A stretch of DNA of 64,000 bases, taken from NCBI RefSeq assembly GCF_005503555.1, contig NZ_SCNG01000002.1, positions 434,001 through 498,000 on the forward strand, read 5' to 3'. Shown in pieces: positions 1 to 14,128 of this stretch (its first letter is position 1; each line of letters begins with the position of its first letter). Source of the DNA: Rudaea sp. 3F27F6. Its GTDB lineage: Bacteria > Pseudomonadota > Gammaproteobacteria > Xanthomonadales > Rhodanobacteraceae. The translations under genes and the position numbers were made by a program. The notes under the pieces were generated by a model. It saw only the letters and a program-made list of their open reading frames with translations. It was not told the DNA's origin and did no database searches.

Positions 1-527
1 ACGATCTGCACTTCGTTGAGCAGGCTGCGCCATTGGCGTGCGTTCTCGCCCTCGGGCAGGTGTCGCGCGAGGTCGTCGCCGAGCGCGTCCTCGGGCGGCG
101 AGAATGTCGGCAGCTTCGCGTCCATCGCGCAGCGCAGATACCAGCGTTGCGCATGCGGCGCGTCGAACTCGAATCCCAGCTCGGCAAACAAGGGCTGCAA
201 GGCCTGCGCGAACGCCGCGACTTCTTCGTTCGAGACGGAAAGGTTTCCGCAGGCGAGCAGACGCAAGGTCACCGCGTCGGCCATCACGAAGGCCGGATCG
301 GCGCGCAGCCACAATGCGCCGGCCGCGTCGGTCGCATCGGCGCTGCGCGTCAGCGCGGCTGCCGGAAGCGTGTCTGCGTCAAACTGGAAGGCTTCGTGCA
401 AAACGACGTCACGACCGGCTGGACCTGCGCTGACGCAGTCTCCGCGCGACGACCAGTACTTCAAAACGGAAGACCGCTCGAGGCGTTTTTGCGCGGGCAG
501 CAGCAGTTCCAGTCGCATCGGGGACAT
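1..527 (-). CDS. rpfE: RpfE-like protein (phosphoglycerate-mutase-like), 3' end beyond window
   Basis: The frame is open from ATG at 527 to the window edge, giving about 175 codons; the C-terminus lies outside. The protein begins MSPMRLELLLPAQ (a second ATG at 518 is possible) and carries WLRADPAFVMADAV, a WYLR segment and a final HLPEGENARQWRSLLNE stretch. This pattern is what I recall of the Xanthomonas RpfE family, often annotated as cofactor-independent phosphoglycerate-mutase-related, a regulatory protein coded between greA and recJ. The place just downstream of greA on the same strand, 26 bases after its stop, matches that gene order. The biochemical role of RpfE is poorly defined, so no reaction is claimed. 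The family call rests on remembered motifs and synteny. Confidence 0.72.
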   Translation of the reverse strand, partial: MSPMRLELLLPAQKRLERSSVLKYWSSRGDCVSAGPAGRDVVLHEAFQFDADTLPAAALTRSADATDAAGALWLRADPAFVMADAVTLRLLACGNLSVSNEEVAAFAQALQPLFAELGFEFDAPHAQRWYLRCAMDAKLPTFSPPEDALGDDLARHLPEGENARQWRSLLNEVQI

Positions 528-553
528 CGTGCCCTGCTCCGCGCCGGAAACGA

Positions 554-1033
554 TCAGGCCTCGTAGCGCACGGCGACGATCTCGTAGCTCTTCATGCCGT
601 TCGGCGCCTGGAACTCGAAGCTGTCGCCTTCGCTTTTGCCGATCAGCGCGCGCGCGAGCGGCGAGTTGACCGCGATCAGGCGCAACTTGATGTCGGCCTC
701 GAGGTCGCCGACGATCTGGTAGGTCACCTCCGCGCCGCTCGCCTCTTCGACCAGTTCGACGGTCGCGCCGAACACGATCTTGCCGTTCGGATTGAGGCGG
801 GACACGTCGATCACCTCGGCGAAGCTCAGCGCGGCTTCGAGTTCGTTGACGCGGCCTTCGATGAAGCCTTGCTGTTCGCGCGCGGCATGGTACTCGGCGT
901 TCTCGCGCAGGTCGCCGTGCGCGCGCGCCTCGGCGATCGCAGCGATGATGCGCGGGCGCTCTGCGGATTTCAGGCGCTCGAGTTCGTTGCGTAGGCGCTC
1001 GGCGCCTTTGGCGGTCATCGGGGCACGCTTCAT
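554..1033 (-). CDS. greA: Transcription elongation factor GreA
   Basis: GreA binds in the secondary channel of RNA polymerase and stimulates cleavage of backtracked RNA so that stalled complexes restart. The 159-residue product matches the usual length (158 in E. coli). The N-terminal coiled coil contains [19 protein letters not shown], including the acidic tip, and the C-terminal FKBP-like domain follows. I chose ATG at 1033 ([14 protein letters not shown]) because it aligns with the family start and is preceded by AAGGAA seven bases upstream; an in-frame ATG at 1096 would add 21 residues unlike the family. It lies downstream of carB on the same strand and upstream of the rpfE-like gene, as in Xanthomonadales. 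Confidence 0.96.
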   Translation of the reverse strand: MKRAPMTAKGAERLRNELERLKSAERPRIIAAIAEARAHGDLRENAEYHAAREQQGFIEGRVNELEAALSFAEVIDVSRLNPNGKIVFGATVELVEEASGAEVTYQIVGDLEADIKLRLIAVNSPLARALIGKSEGDSFEFQAPNGMKSYEIVAVRYEA

Positions 1034-1107
1034 TTCGCGTTCCTTGTTCCTTTGGGCAAAACGCCGTTCACCCTCGGCATCGAGAGGCGACGGCAATATG
1101 AATGAGG

Positions 1108-1139
1108 CCGCCTGCGGTTCGCTGGGTCGCCGCAGGCGG
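1108..1139 (-). terminator. 10-bp hairpin between carB and greA
   Basis: CCGCCTGCGG (1108-1117) and CCGCAGGCGG (1130-1139) are perfect inverted repeats around a 12-base loop. On the coding (minus) strand it lies 29 bases after the carB stop and about 75 bases before the greA start. There is no U-run, so it may be an attenuating or RNA-stabilising hairpin rather than a full intrinsic terminator. Confidence 0.45.
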
Positions 1140-1168
1140 AAAGAGTCGTTCCGGCCGCAATACTACGG

Positions 1169-4405
<3,237 letters not shown>

Positions 4406-4442
4406 TTTCTATCCACCTGGTTCCGCTATTACTTTCTTGCTC

Positions 4443-4470
4443 GTCATTCCCGCCTGCTTTTAGCGGGGCT
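4443..4470. repeat. Partial copy of the GTCATTCCCGC palindromic repeat
   Basis: In the carA-carB gap, GTCATTCCCGC is followed nine bases later by GCGGGG. This resembles the left arm of the full element at 44579-44678, but the GGAATCCAG end has decayed. No other gene is visible between 4406 and 4588. Confidence 0.5.
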
Positions 4471-4588
4471 CTTAACAGCCGCAGGGCCGGTCATCCAGCG
4501 CCTTTTTGATTCTCTCGCGCTCGTCCCTTCAGGCCGCTCCGCCCGGCTCTCACCGCGACAAACGCTGCCCGAAGATCGAAAGCCGCGG

Positions 4589-5722
4589 TTACGCCGCCTT
4601 TGCCGCCGCCTGCATCGAACTGACGAAACGGTCGAACAGATAACCGATGTCGTGCGGGCCCGGGCTCGCTTCCGGGTGTCCCTGGAAACAGAACGCCGGC
4701 GCGTCGGTCAGCGCGAAGCCCTGCAGCGAACCGTCGAACAGCGAGGTATGCGTGATCCGGGTATTCGCCGGCAAGGTCGCCGGATCGACGGCGAAGCCGT
4801 GGTTCTGCGAGGTCACGAGCACGCGGCCGTCATCGTGGTCTTTGACCGGATGGTTCGCGCCATGGTGGCCGAACTTCATCTTGAGCGTCTTCGCGCCGAC
4901 GGCGAGGCCCATGATCTGATGTCCGAGACAGATACCGAACAGCGGAATCTTGCGCTTGATCGTCTCGCGCGCGGCGGCGATCGCGTAGTCGCAGGGCTCG
5001 GGATCGCCGGGGCCGTTCGAGAGAAAGACGCCATCGGGCTTGAGCGCGAGCACGTCGGCGATCGGCGTCTGCGCGGGCACGACGGTGATCGCACAGCCGC
5101 GGTCGACGAGCATGCGCAAGATGTTTCTCTTCACGCCGAAATCGTAGGCGACCACGTGATGCCCGGCCTCGGCGGTCGCGAACGCCGTGTTGTCGAGGTC
5201 GTAGCTGCCCGCGTCGAAACGATAGGGCGCCGCGGTGCTGACCACCTTGGCGAGGTCCATGCCGGCCAGGCCGGGAAACGCGCGTGCCGCGGCGAGCGCT
5301 TTTTCTTCCGACACGTCTGCGCCGGCGAGAATGCAGCCGCTCTGCGCACCCTTGTCGCGCAGCAGGCGCGTCAGCGCGCGCGTGTCGATGTCGGCGATCG
5401 CAACGATGCCGTGGCGGCGCAGATAGGCGTCAAGGCTCTCGGTCGAGCGCCAGTTGCTCGCGAGGCGCGGCAGGTCGCGGATCACGAGTCCCGCGGCCTG
5501 GATCTTTTCCGATTCCTCGTCGACCGCGTTGACGCCGGTGTTGCCGATATGCGGATAGGTCAGCGTGACGATCTGGCGCGCGTAGGAGGGATCGGTCAGG
5601 ATTTCCTGATAACCGGTGATCGCGGTGTTGAACACGACTTCGCCGACGGTTTCGCCTTCCGCACCGATAGAGATGCCGCGGAAGATCGTGCCGTCTGCGA
5701 GGGCGAGAATGGCTGGGGTCAT
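4589..5722 (-). CDS. carA: Carbamoyl-phosphate synthase small subunit CarA
   Basis: CarA is the glutamine amidotransferase subunit that releases ammonia and channels it to CarB. The 377-residue product (E. coli 382) has the N-terminal small-subunit domain ([19 protein letters not shown]) and a C-terminal class I amidotransferase domain with the nucleophile Cys in [11 protein letters not shown] and the His/Glu pair in [14 protein letters not shown] chose ATG at 5722 ([16 protein letters not shown]), which matches the family start. Upstream in-frame ATGs at 5758 and 5899 would add unrelated residues, and the repeat at 5742-5772 would then be coding. Pyrimidine or arginine control is expected from the family, but I did not identify an operator. 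Confidence 0.96.
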   Translation of the reverse strand: MTPAILALADGTIFRGISIGAEGETVGEVVFNTAITGYQEILTDPSYARQIVTLTYPHIGNTGVNAVDEESEKIQAAGLVIRDLPRLASNWRSTESLDAYLRRHGIVAIADIDTRALTRLLRDKGAQSGCILAGADVSEEKALAAARAFPGLAGMDLAKVVSTAAPYRFDAGSYDLDNTAFATAEAGHHVVAYDFGVKRNILRMLVDRGCAITVVPAQTPIADVLALKPDGVFLSNGPGDPEPCDYAIAAARETIKRKIPLFGICLGHQIMGLAVGAKTLKMKFGHHGANHPVKDHDDGRVLVTSQNHGFAVDPATLPANTRITHTSLFDGSLQGFALTDAPAFCFQGHPEASPGPHDIGYLFDRFVSSMQAAAKAA

Positions 5723-5741
5723 CTGTTGCGTCGCCTGGGAA

Positions 5742-5772
5742 TTGAAGAGTGCGGCCATCGATGGCCGCTTTC
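5742..5772. repeat. Palindrome in the carA leader (shared with the pnp leader)
   Basis: GCGGCCATCGATGGCCGC (5751-5768) is a perfect 18-base palindrome inside TTGAAGAGTG...CTTTC. Almost the same block occurs at 58770-58799 in the pnp leader, in the same orientation and at a similar distance from the start codon. A second, weaker inverted pair (GCGAGCA...TTCGC) follows at about 5779-5797. It may be a mobile palindromic repeat or an RNA leader hairpin. Confidence 0.6.
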
Positions 5773-5973
5773 GATTTTCGCGAGCAAGGATGTTCGCAAA
5801 AATACACGCAGCGTTGCTGGCGGGCCTGAGCGGACTCGGGACCGTGTGCGGGTTGCGGGCGAGTGCGAATGATACCGGCGCAGGGTACCCCCTGTCCATT
5901 GTGCGGCGGGCATTTCCACGGAATATTTATGGCGGCGGCGTTAGAATCCGGTGAACCGAGAACGAGTGTTTCC

Positions 5974-6690
5974 ATGTCCGCCGTAGCTTCCGCCGCCGCA
6001 TCGACCGTCCTTTTCGATCCCGCGCACCTGGATCGCGCCGATACCGTCGTGCGCGAAGCGCCGTTCCGTTTCCTCGTCGCCCACGACCAGTTGCCGGCCG
6101 CGACGGCGGCAGATCTGGAGCGCGATTTCCCCAAATATTCGAGCGCCGGCTTTTTCCCTTACGAGGAAAAGGACTGCGGTCCGAGCGTCAACGCCCTGAT
6201 CCGCGAGCTCGTCGATCCGGCCGTCGCGAGCGCGGTCGGCGCGCGCCTCGGCATCGACCATCTCGGCCAGTATCCGACCTTGGTGACCCTGTGCCGCTTG
6301 CTCAACAAGCGTCACGGCACCATCCATACCGACAGCCGTTCGAAGGTCGCCACCGCCCTGCTCTATCTCAATGAGTCCTGGCCGGACACGAGCGACGGCT
6401 GTTTCCGCTTTCTCAACCGCATCGACGACGTCGACGATCTCGCCGCGCCTGAGATCAAGCCGCTGTATGGGAATTTCGTCGTGTTCAAGCGCGCGGACAA
6501 TTCCTTCCACGGCCATCTTCCCTACGAGGGCGAGCGCCGTGTGATCCAGGTCGCCTGGCTGACGAGCGAGGACGAAAAGCTGCGCAAGACCCAGCGCGGA
6601 AAATTCTCGCGCCTATTCAAAAAACTGTTCGGCTCGCTCGACAAGAAGTTCGGCGCCGGACGCGACAAGAACGCCGCGCACAAGGATTAG
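5974..6690 (+). CDS. 2-oxoglutarate/Fe(II)-dependent oxygenase family protein
   Basis: This is a probable non-haem iron oxygenase of 238 residues. The likely facial triad is H118-x-D120 (GTIHTDSRSK) and H179 (NSFHGH), with an arginine at 188-189 (GERRVIQVAW) suited to 2-oxoglutarate binding. The double-stranded beta-helix order HxD, then about 60 residues, then H, is as in prolyl-hydroxylase-like proteins. The C-terminus is basic (SRLFKKLFGSLDKKFGAGRDK). I chose ATG at 5974 because TAGAAT at 5942-5947 looks like a promoter -10 element, which argues against the in-frame ATG at 5929. It is divergent from carA and convergent with dapB. The substrate is unknown; small-molecule or protein hydroxylation are both possible. 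Confidence 0.8.
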   Translation: MSAVASAAASTVLFDPAHLDRADTVVREAPFRFLVAHDQLPAATAADLERDFPKYSSAGFFPYEEKDCGPSVNALIRELVDPAVASAVGARLGIDHLGQYPTLVTLCRLLNKRHGTIHTDSRSKVATALLYLNESWPDTSDGCFRFLNRIDDVDDLAAPEIKPLYGNFVVFKRADNSFHGHLPYEGERRVIQVAWLTSEDEKLRKTQRGKFSRLFKKLFGSLDKKFGAGRDKNAAHKD

Positions 6691-6721
6691 CGCAACACCA
6701 GCCCTTCGCCGCCGGAACGGT

Positions 6722-7549
6722 TTATTCGCTCGGCGCCAGCGCTTCGTCGAAGCGATATCGCCGCGGTTCGCGATGGGCGAGCCAGACTGCCGCGACAAGC
6801 GCACCGCGCGCGAAGATGTCGCGGTCGGTCGCGCGATGAATCAGTTCGATGCGTTCGCCGCGGCCGGCAAAAATCGCCGTGTGCTCACCGACCACATCGC
6901 CGCCGCGCAGCGTCGCAAAACCGATCTCCCCGGACGGACGCGTGCCGATCTGGCCGTGGCGCGCGTAGCGCGCATGTTCGGCAAGCGCGACCGCGCGGCC
7001 CTCCGCGGCGGCATAACCTAGCGTCAGCGCGGTTCCCGACGGCGCGTCGCGTTTGAGTCCGTGGTGCATTTCGAGAATCTCGCAATCCCACTCGGGCAAT
7101 ACCTCGGCGGTGCGCCGCACGAGCCGCGCCAGCATCGCAACCCCGAGGCTGAAATTGGATGCCCAGAGCACGGGGATCGATTTCGCCGCGCGATTGAGCG
7201 CGTCGAATTGCTCGTCGCTGAGGCCGGTCGTGCCGCTGACGAAGGCGAGCTTGCGCTCGACAGCGAGGGCCAGCGCGGCATCGAACGCGTGCACGCCGCT
7301 GAAATCGACGAGCACCTCGGCGTCCACGTCGGGATCGAACGCGTTGGCGAAATCCACGTCGGGCGCGTCGTCGCCGTAGACGCGCGACAGCGGCTGGTCG
7401 GCCAGCCCGGAAGCCGGGCGTACCAGAGCGCTAGTCAGGATCGCGCGATCGGATTCGAGAATGGCGCGGATCACCGCCTGCCCCATGCGGCCGCCGGCAC
7501 CGTAAACGACGATGCGAATCGGAGAAGTTTTGGCGTCGGTCATGCCCAC
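6722..7549 (-). CDS. dapB: 4-hydroxy-tetrahydrodipicolinate reductase DapB
   Basis: DapB reduces the product of DapA with NAD(P)H on the way to diaminopimelate and lysine. The 275-residue protein has the Rossmann motif VYGAGGRMGQAV, the SGTTGL segment, and the family signature EMHHGLKRDAPSGTALTLG with the substrate-binding His-His and the Lys. An alternative ATG lies two codons downstream (7543). The gene is followed by the convergent oxygenase gene and preceded by a glycoside hydrolase gene on the same strand. In related genomes dapB lies directly after dnaJ, so the hydrolase is an addition here. Confidence 0.95.
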   Translation of the reverse strand: MGMTDAKTSPIRIVVYGAGGRMGQAVIRAILESDRAILTSALVRPASGLADQPLSRVYGDDAPDVDFANAFDPDVDAEVLVDFSGVHAFDAALALAVERKLAFVSGTTGLSDEQFDALNRAAKSIPVLWASNFSLGVAMLARLVRRTAEVLPEWDCEILEMHHGLKRDAPSGTALTLGYAAAEGRAVALAEHARYARHGQIGTRPSGEIGFATLRGGDVVGEHTAIFAGRGERIELIHRATDRDIFARGALVAAVWLAHREPRRYRFDEALAPSE

Positions 7550-7583
7550 ATCTTAGCTGCTTTCCGGCCGCGGCAAAGCGCGC

Positions 7584-9590
7584 TCAGGGCTTCGGCGTCA
7601 GATCCCAGACGAGGACCTGGAACGGTTCGAGGCGGATTCGCGCCGGCGCAGCCGCATCGAGCTCGCGCGCCTCGCCCTGCACGTAGGGCGATTGCGCCCG
7701 GAACCGGGCCGCCGCCTTCGGAGGCAGTTCCAGCACCGCGCTCAGATCCAGCTCGAAGTCCTGCGCCGTCTCGCGCGGATTACGCAAGGCAATCACGGCA
7801 CGCTGCGGCGACCACGACGCCCAGCCGTAGACCTCGCCGCGCGCAGGATCGCCGCCGATCCAATGGCTGTCGCGCAAGGTGTCGGCGCGTTCGCGCGCCC
7901 ATTTCGCTGCGTCGGCGAGCACGTCCCAATCCGCGTCGCTGAGCAGATCGGGAGAAATGTACATTTCCTGCAGTCCGGTGCCGCTGGCGAAATACGAGCG
8001 CACCTCGTCGGCAAAATCGGACGGCTTCGGATTCACGTTAAGCCCACGCGCATGCCGCGCGTAGACGATGCCGTGGAGCATCAGGGAATTGAGCGGAAAC
8101 AGCGGCCCCTGGCGAACGATGCCGCCGTAAGTATCGGCATCGCGATACGTGATCCAGCGCTGGCGGTCGTCGCCGCGGCCGGCGAATTCGTGATCCTCGC
8201 CGCCGCGCCAGATCGAATCGGCCGTGCGCAGCCAGAACGGCGACGGCCAAGTTCCCGTCGTGAGATTGATGAACAGATCGGGCTTCACTGCACGCAGGTC
8301 GCCGATCAAAGCGATCGCCGCGGCGAAGTCGCTGTCTAATTCGCTGCCTTTCGTGACCTTGTCGGGACTGCCCGTGCCGTCGAGCTTGAACTGGTTGATG
8401 CGGTACTTGCTCAGCAGATCGAGCGCGGCCTGATGAAACAGCTTGTAATACTTCGGCCCCGACAAGGCGAGACCCTGATCGTCGACTTCGTAGCCCTGCG
8501 CCCTCGCCGTCGCCAGACGCTCGGCGCGAGGCGGTCCGTAGCCGCCCCAAGGAGAAAGCCAGACGCCGGGCTCCGCCCCGGCCGCTTCCGCGGCCTTGGC
8601 GACCGACGTGAAGCCATCGGGAAAACCCGAATTGAACTGCCACAATTTCTTGTGATCGTCCCAGCCGTCGTCGAAGAGAAAGGAATCCAGCTTCACGCCG
8701 CGCTGCTTGCCGAGCTTTTCCGCGTAAGCGCCGATCGCGTGTGTCGCATCGTCCTGCGTGTACGGCGTGAAGTAGCCGATGTCGTACCACGAGTTGTAGT
8801 GCAGGAAGGTCCGATACGGATGCGCGCGCTCGCGCTCAAGGTAAGCAAGGAAAGTCCGCCGCAACTGGCCCGGCACGCTCACTCCGAATACCGTCGAGTA
8901 AGTCACGGCCACGTTCGCGCGTAGCGGCAGCACGCGCTTGACGAAGACCTGCGCATGCCCTGCCTCGATGCGCGCTTCCGACATCGGATGCTCCACGCCG
9001 AAGAAGCGCGTGTCGGAAATCACCGGCGAACCCGCCACCGTCCCTGCAGTCCAGGCGTCGCCGAGATGCTGGTCGACCAGTGTGATTCGCGCGACATCGA
9101 CATCCTTGTTCGAATCGAAGGCGAATTCCTGGCGAAAATAATTCCCACCGTCGCGCAACACGGCCTGCCAGTGCACGGTCAAGCCGGTCGCCGCATCGAT
9201 TAAATCCGCCTTCAGCGCCACACCGGCGAACCGGCTGGCCGCGCGCGACGACTTCGGCTCGGCCTTGAGTGCAATGCAGGCGAGCTTGCCCTGCAGCTTG
9301 AAACGACTCGCTGAAACAACTGTCTTGTCGCGCAAAACCAGCGTGAACAATTCGCCTTCGAGCTTATGAGCAGTGCCGTCGAAACGATTGTCGAACGCCA
9401 GCAAGCGCAACGCGCCGCTTTCATTCGTAACCGCGAAACGCAGCGCTGCATTGGCCAGCTCGCCGCCGCTCTTATCGATACGGCACTGCGCTTTGCCTGG
9501 ATCGGAAGGCAGCCAGATCGGATGGAAATCGTCGGCGGCAGCGGCGACCGACGCAACGGAAAAGAGAGCCAGCGCGATGAAAAACTTCAT
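7584..9590 (-). CDS. Secreted alpha-galactosidase-like glycoside hydrolase (clan GH-D type)
   Basis: This is a 668-residue exported protein with a signal peptide of about 18 residues (MKFFIALALFSVASVAAA). A beta-rich N-terminal half is followed by a TIM-barrel-like region with HYNSWYDIGY, DSFLFDDGWDDH, GVWLSPWGGYG and INQFKLDGTG, then a C-terminal beta domain ending in PFQVLVWDL. The FKLD aspartate lies where clan GH-D alpha-galactosidases place their nucleophile. Substrate and exact family are not certain; related proteins are sometimes labelled 'enterotoxin' or melibiase-like. It sits 34 bases upstream of dapB on the same strand and just after the dnaJ terminator. No clear Shine-Dalgarno sequence precedes the ATG. 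Confidence 0.7.
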   Translation of the reverse strand: MKFFIALALFSVASVAAAADDFHPIWLPSDPGKAQCRIDKSGGELANAALRFAVTNESGALRLLAFDNRFDGTAHKLEGELFTLVLRDKTVVSASRFKLQGKLACIALKAEPKSSRAASRFAGVALKADLIDAATGLTVHWQAVLRDGGNYFRQEFAFDSNKDVDVARITLVDQHLGDAWTAGTVAGSPVISDTRFFGVEHPMSEARIEAGHAQVFVKRVLPLRANVAVTYSTVFGVSVPGQLRRTFLAYLERERAHPYRTFLHYNSWYDIGYFTPYTQDDATHAIGAYAEKLGKQRGVKLDSFLFDDGWDDHKKLWQFNSGFPDGFTSVAKAAEAAGAEPGVWLSPWGGYGPPRAERLATARAQGYEVDDQGLALSGPKYYKLFHQAALDLLSKYRINQFKLDGTGSPDKVTKGSELDSDFAAAIALIGDLRAVKPDLFINLTTGTWPSPFWLRTADSIWRGGEDHEFAGRGDDRQRWITYRDADTYGGIVRQGPLFPLNSLMLHGIVYARHARGLNVNPKPSDFADEVRSYFASGTGLQEMYISPDLLSDADWDVLADAAKWARERADTLRDSHWIGGDPARGEVYGWASWSPQRAVIALRNPRETAQDFELDLSAVLELPPKAAARFRAQSPYVQGEARELDAAAPARIRLEPFQVLVWDLTPKP

Positions 9591-9616
9591 ACGCGCATGG
9601 TAGCGCAGGAAACTCG

Positions 9617-9644
9617 GCTTCCCTTCTTCGCAAAGAAGGGAAGC
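9617..9644 (-). terminator. dnaJ terminator hairpin
   Basis: GCTTCCCTTCTT (9617-9628) and AAGAAGGGAAGC (9633-9644) form a perfect 12-bp stem with a CGCA loop, four bases after the dnaJ stop. It shares the TTCCCTTCT/AGAAGGGAA core with the hairpin at 47413-47439. Confidence 0.7.
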
Positions 9645-9648
9645 AAGG

Positions 9649-10773
9649 TCAGGTCGTCACGCGATCCCAGAACTGCTTGACGCTGTCGAGCCAGGACGAC
9701 GCGCGCGGCGTATGCGCGGAATGGTCGTCGCCGAAGCTCTCTTCGAACTGCTGCAGCAGCTCGCGCTGGTGCCTGCTGAGTTTGACCGGCGTCTCGACGA
9801 CGACGCGGCAGAGCAGATCGCCGACATGGCCGCTGCGCACGTTCTTCACGCCCTTGCCGCGCAGCTTGAACAACTTGCCGGTCTGAGTTTCGGCCGGAAT
9901 CTTGATCGTCGCTTCGCCGCCGAGGGTCGGCACTTCGAGTTCCGCGCCGAGCGCGGCCTGCGAGAAGCGGATCGGCACCTCGCAATACAGATCGTCCTGC
10001 TGACGCTGGAAGATCGGATGCTCTTTCACCTGCACTTCGACGTAAAGGTCGCCCGGCGGTGTGCCGGCCGGCCCAGCTTCGCCCTCGCCCGAGAGGCGAA
10101 TGCGGTCGCCCGTATCGACGCCGCTCGGAATCTTCACTTCGAGGCGTTTTTCATGCCGCACGCGACCTTCGCCGCGGCAGCTCTTGCACGGATTCGCGAT
10201 CGACTTGCCGCTGCCGCCGCAATGCGGGCAGGCCTGCTGGATCGAGAAGATGCCGTTCTGCATGCGCACGCGGCCGTGGCCCTGGCAGGTGCCACAGGTG
10301 GACAGCTTGCCGTCAGACGAACCCGAACCGTCGCACTTGTCGCAAGCCGCAAGCGTCGGTATGTCGATGGTCTTCTCGACGCCGAATACGGCTTCCTCGA
10401 GATCGAGGTCGAGCATGTAGCGCAGGTCGGAACCGCGACGCTGACGGCCACCGCGGCCGCCGCCAAAAATGTCCGAGAAAATGTCGCCGAAGATGTCGCC
10501 GACGTCGGAGTGGAATCCGCCTCCACCGCTGCTCCCGCCCATGCCGTGCTCGAACGCGGCGTGGCCGTGGCGGTCGTACATGGCGCGCTTCTGCGCGTCG
10601 CCGAGCACTTCGTAGGCTTCCTTGGCCTCCTTGAAGTGCGCTTCGCAGGCCTTGTCGCCCGGATTGCGGTCGGGATGGTGTTTCATCGCCAAGCGACGGA
10701 ACGCCTTTTTCAATTCCTCGTCGGAGGCGTTGCGCTCGACACCGAGGACTTCGTAGTAATCACGCTTGCTCAT
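9649..10773 (-). CDS. dnaJ: Chaperone DnaJ (Hsp40)
   Basis: DnaJ delivers clients to DnaK and stimulates its ATPase. The 374-residue type I protein shows a J domain with the HPD motif ([11 protein letters not shown]), a Gly/Phe-rich linker ([21 protein letters not shown]), four CxxCxGxG zinc motifs ([32 protein letters not shown]) and the C-terminal client-binding domains. I chose ATG at 10773 ([12 protein letters not shown]) over the ATG two codons upstream, because the shorter form matches the family. Unusually, it is separated from dnaK by a TMEM175-like gene and a strong terminator, so it probably needs its own promoter. Confidence 0.97.
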   Translation of the reverse strand: MSKRDYYEVLGVERNASDEELKKAFRRLAMKHHPDRNPGDKACEAHFKEAKEAYEVLGDAQKRAMYDRHGHAAFEHGMGGSSGGGGFHSDVGDIFGDIFSDIFGGGRGGRQRRGSDLRYMLDLDLEEAVFGVEKTIDIPTLAACDKCDGSGSSDGKLSTCGTCQGHGRVRMQNGIFSIQQACPHCGGSGKSIANPCKSCRGEGRVRHEKRLEVKIPSGVDTGDRIRLSGEGEAGPAGTPPGDLYVEVQVKEHPIFQRQQDDLYCEVPIRFSQAALGAELEVPTLGGEATIKIPAETQTGKLFKLRGKGVKNVRSGHVGDLLCRVVVETPVKLSRHQRELLQQFEESFGDDHSAHTPRASSWLDSVKQFWDRVTT

Positions 10774-10839
10774 ACGCATCTATCTCTGCGCTCGTCCCTG
10801 ATCGCGGTGGTCAAAAGGCGGCCGTCCCGACCGCACTGT

Positions 10840-11436
10840 TCAGTTGGAAACATGCTTCTCGATCCTTCGATCCGGGATCAGCCACAACGCCGCCACGACG
10901 GCATACAGCACACACGAAACGATGGGCTTGAAATAGGCAAACACAATGCCCGCGATATAGAGAATCGGCGAGACGGTCGTCTTCCAGTCGCCGCGACCGC
11001 CGATCGCGACGGCCAGCGCGCTATCTTTGCCGCCGTTGCAGGCAATCAGGCAGCGGGCCAACGGAATCCACGACAACGCAGCCATCAGCAGCACGAAGCC
11101 GTAAAGCGCGGTCGGCGTCTCCGCCGGGAACTGGTTGTCATGCGCCTCGTTCAGCCAGGCGGTCGTGAACGGGAACAGTGACAGCCAGAACAGGAAAAAC
11201 AGGTTCGCCCACATCACCTTGCCGTTCACGCGTTCAACCGCATGCAGCATGTGATGATGGTTGTTCCAATAGATGCCGACGTAGACGAAGCTGAGCACAT
11301 AGCTCAGGAACACCGGCCAATTGCCGAGCAACGACGACAATGTCGCTTCGTGCGGCGGTTTCAGTTCCAGCACCATGATCGTGATGATCACGGCGATCAC
11401 GCCGTCAGTGAACGCTTCGAGCCTGCCTTTTCCCAT
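10840..11436 (-). CDS. TMEM175/DUF1211-family ion channel-like membrane protein
   Basis: This is a 198-residue membrane protein with an N-terminal MGKGRLEAFTDGVIAVIITI, the FSDG-like motif that defines the TMEM175 potassium-channel family, and several hydrophobic segments (WPVFLSYVLSFVYVGIYW, VMWANLFFLFWLSLFPF, ALYGFVLLMAALSWIPLA, PILYIAGIVFAYFKPIV). ATG at 11436 is chosen: it is preceded by GGGGAGGGG and places the motif at the N-terminus, whereas the longer frame adds 65 Arg/Ser-rich residues. It sits between dnaK and dnaJ on the same strand. Bacterial members are proposed potassium-leak channels; function here is by family only. Confidence 0.85.
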   Translation of the reverse strand: MGKGRLEAFTDGVIAVIITIMVLELKPPHEATLSSLLGNWPVFLSYVLSFVYVGIYWNNHHHMLHAVERVNGKVMWANLFFLFWLSLFPFTTAWLNEAHDNQFPAETPTALYGFVLLMAALSWIPLARCLIACNGGKDSALAVAIGGRGDWKTTVSPILYIAGIVFAYFKPIVSCVLYAVVAALWLIPDRRIEKHVSN

Positions 11437-11459
11437 AGCCCCTCCCCGGTTTCGCAAAA

Positions 11460-11488
11460 CAAATCGGGGCCATGACAGCCCCGATTTG
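11460..11488 (-). terminator. dnaK terminator
   Basis: CAAATCGGGGC and GCCCCGATTTG form a perfect 11-bp stem around seven bases, followed on the minus strand by TTTT. It lies 18 bases after the dnaK stop and should largely end the grpE-dnaK transcript before the TMEM175-like gene. Confidence 0.85.
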
Positions 11489-11506
11489 CTTGAAGACAGT
11501 GCAATT

Positions 11507-13423
<1,917 letters not shown>

Positions 13424-13507
13424 GGCGTTTGCTCTCTAATTCAAAGGTTTGCGGTGAACACCGCGACTGATTGCGAAAATGTGGTTAAACCAAATTTAAT
13501 TCAAGGC

Positions 13508-14056
13508 TCAGGACGCCTTGGATACGGTCACCAGCGCGGGCCGCAGCAGACGTTCGTTCAGCACATAGCCTTTCTGGATCACGGCGACGACGGTGTTCGG
13601 CGCCACGCCGGCGACATCGACCATGCTGACCGCCTGATGTTGCTCGGGATTGAACGGTTCGCCGGCAGGGTCGACCGCCTTCAGGCCGTTGCTCTCGGCG
13701 ACCTTGATCAGCGCCTTCAGGGTCAGTTCCATGCCCTCGCGCAGCGCCTTCGCATCGGCCGTCTCGATGGCCAAACCGCGTTCGAGACTATCGCAAACAG
13801 GCAGCAGGTCGCCGAGCACGCGCTCGTTGGCGAACTTGCGCGCCTGTTCCAGATCGCGCTGCAAGCGCTTGCGCTGGTTTTCGATCTCCGCGCGCTCGCG
13901 CAGCAGCAGTTCGCGCATCTCGCCGAGCTTGGTTTCGTACTCGTTGATCAGCTTGCCGAGCTCATCGCCTTCGGCCGGCGTCGCACCGAGGTCGTTGGCC
14001 GCCTGTTCGGCCGGCGAATTGCCGTGCCGGTCCGGATGGGTGTTTTCTGTAGTCAC
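13508..14056 (-). CDS. grpE: Nucleotide exchange factor GrpE
   Basis: GrpE releases ADP from DnaK and acts as a thermosensor. The 182-residue protein has an acidic N-terminus, a long coiled coil (ELGKLINEYETKLGEMRELL), and the C-terminal beta domain with PFNPEQHQAVSMVD and VIQKGYVLNERLLRPALVTVS. No convincing ATG lies at the expected N-terminus; a GTG at 14056 (VTTENTHPDRHG) is preceded by GGAG five bases away and is preferred to an ATG at 14110 that adds an atypical leader. It is the first gene of grpE-dnaK and follows hrcA on the same strand, with a heat-shock-like promoter in between. Confidence 0.93.
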   Translation of the reverse strand: MTTENTHPDRHGNSPAEQAANDLGATPAEGDELGKLINEYETKLGEMRELLLRERAEIENQRKRLQRDLEQARKFANERVLGDLLPVCDSLERGLAIETADAKALREGMELTLKALIKVAESNGLKAVDPAGEPFNPEQHQAVSMVDVAGVAPNTVVAVIQKGYVLNERLLRPALVTVSKAS

Positions 14057-14128
14057 GGTCACTCCATAAGCAATACGCGGCCCGCAGCCGATGCTGCTTG
14101 CCGTAAGCAATATTTTACCCCACCCCGG

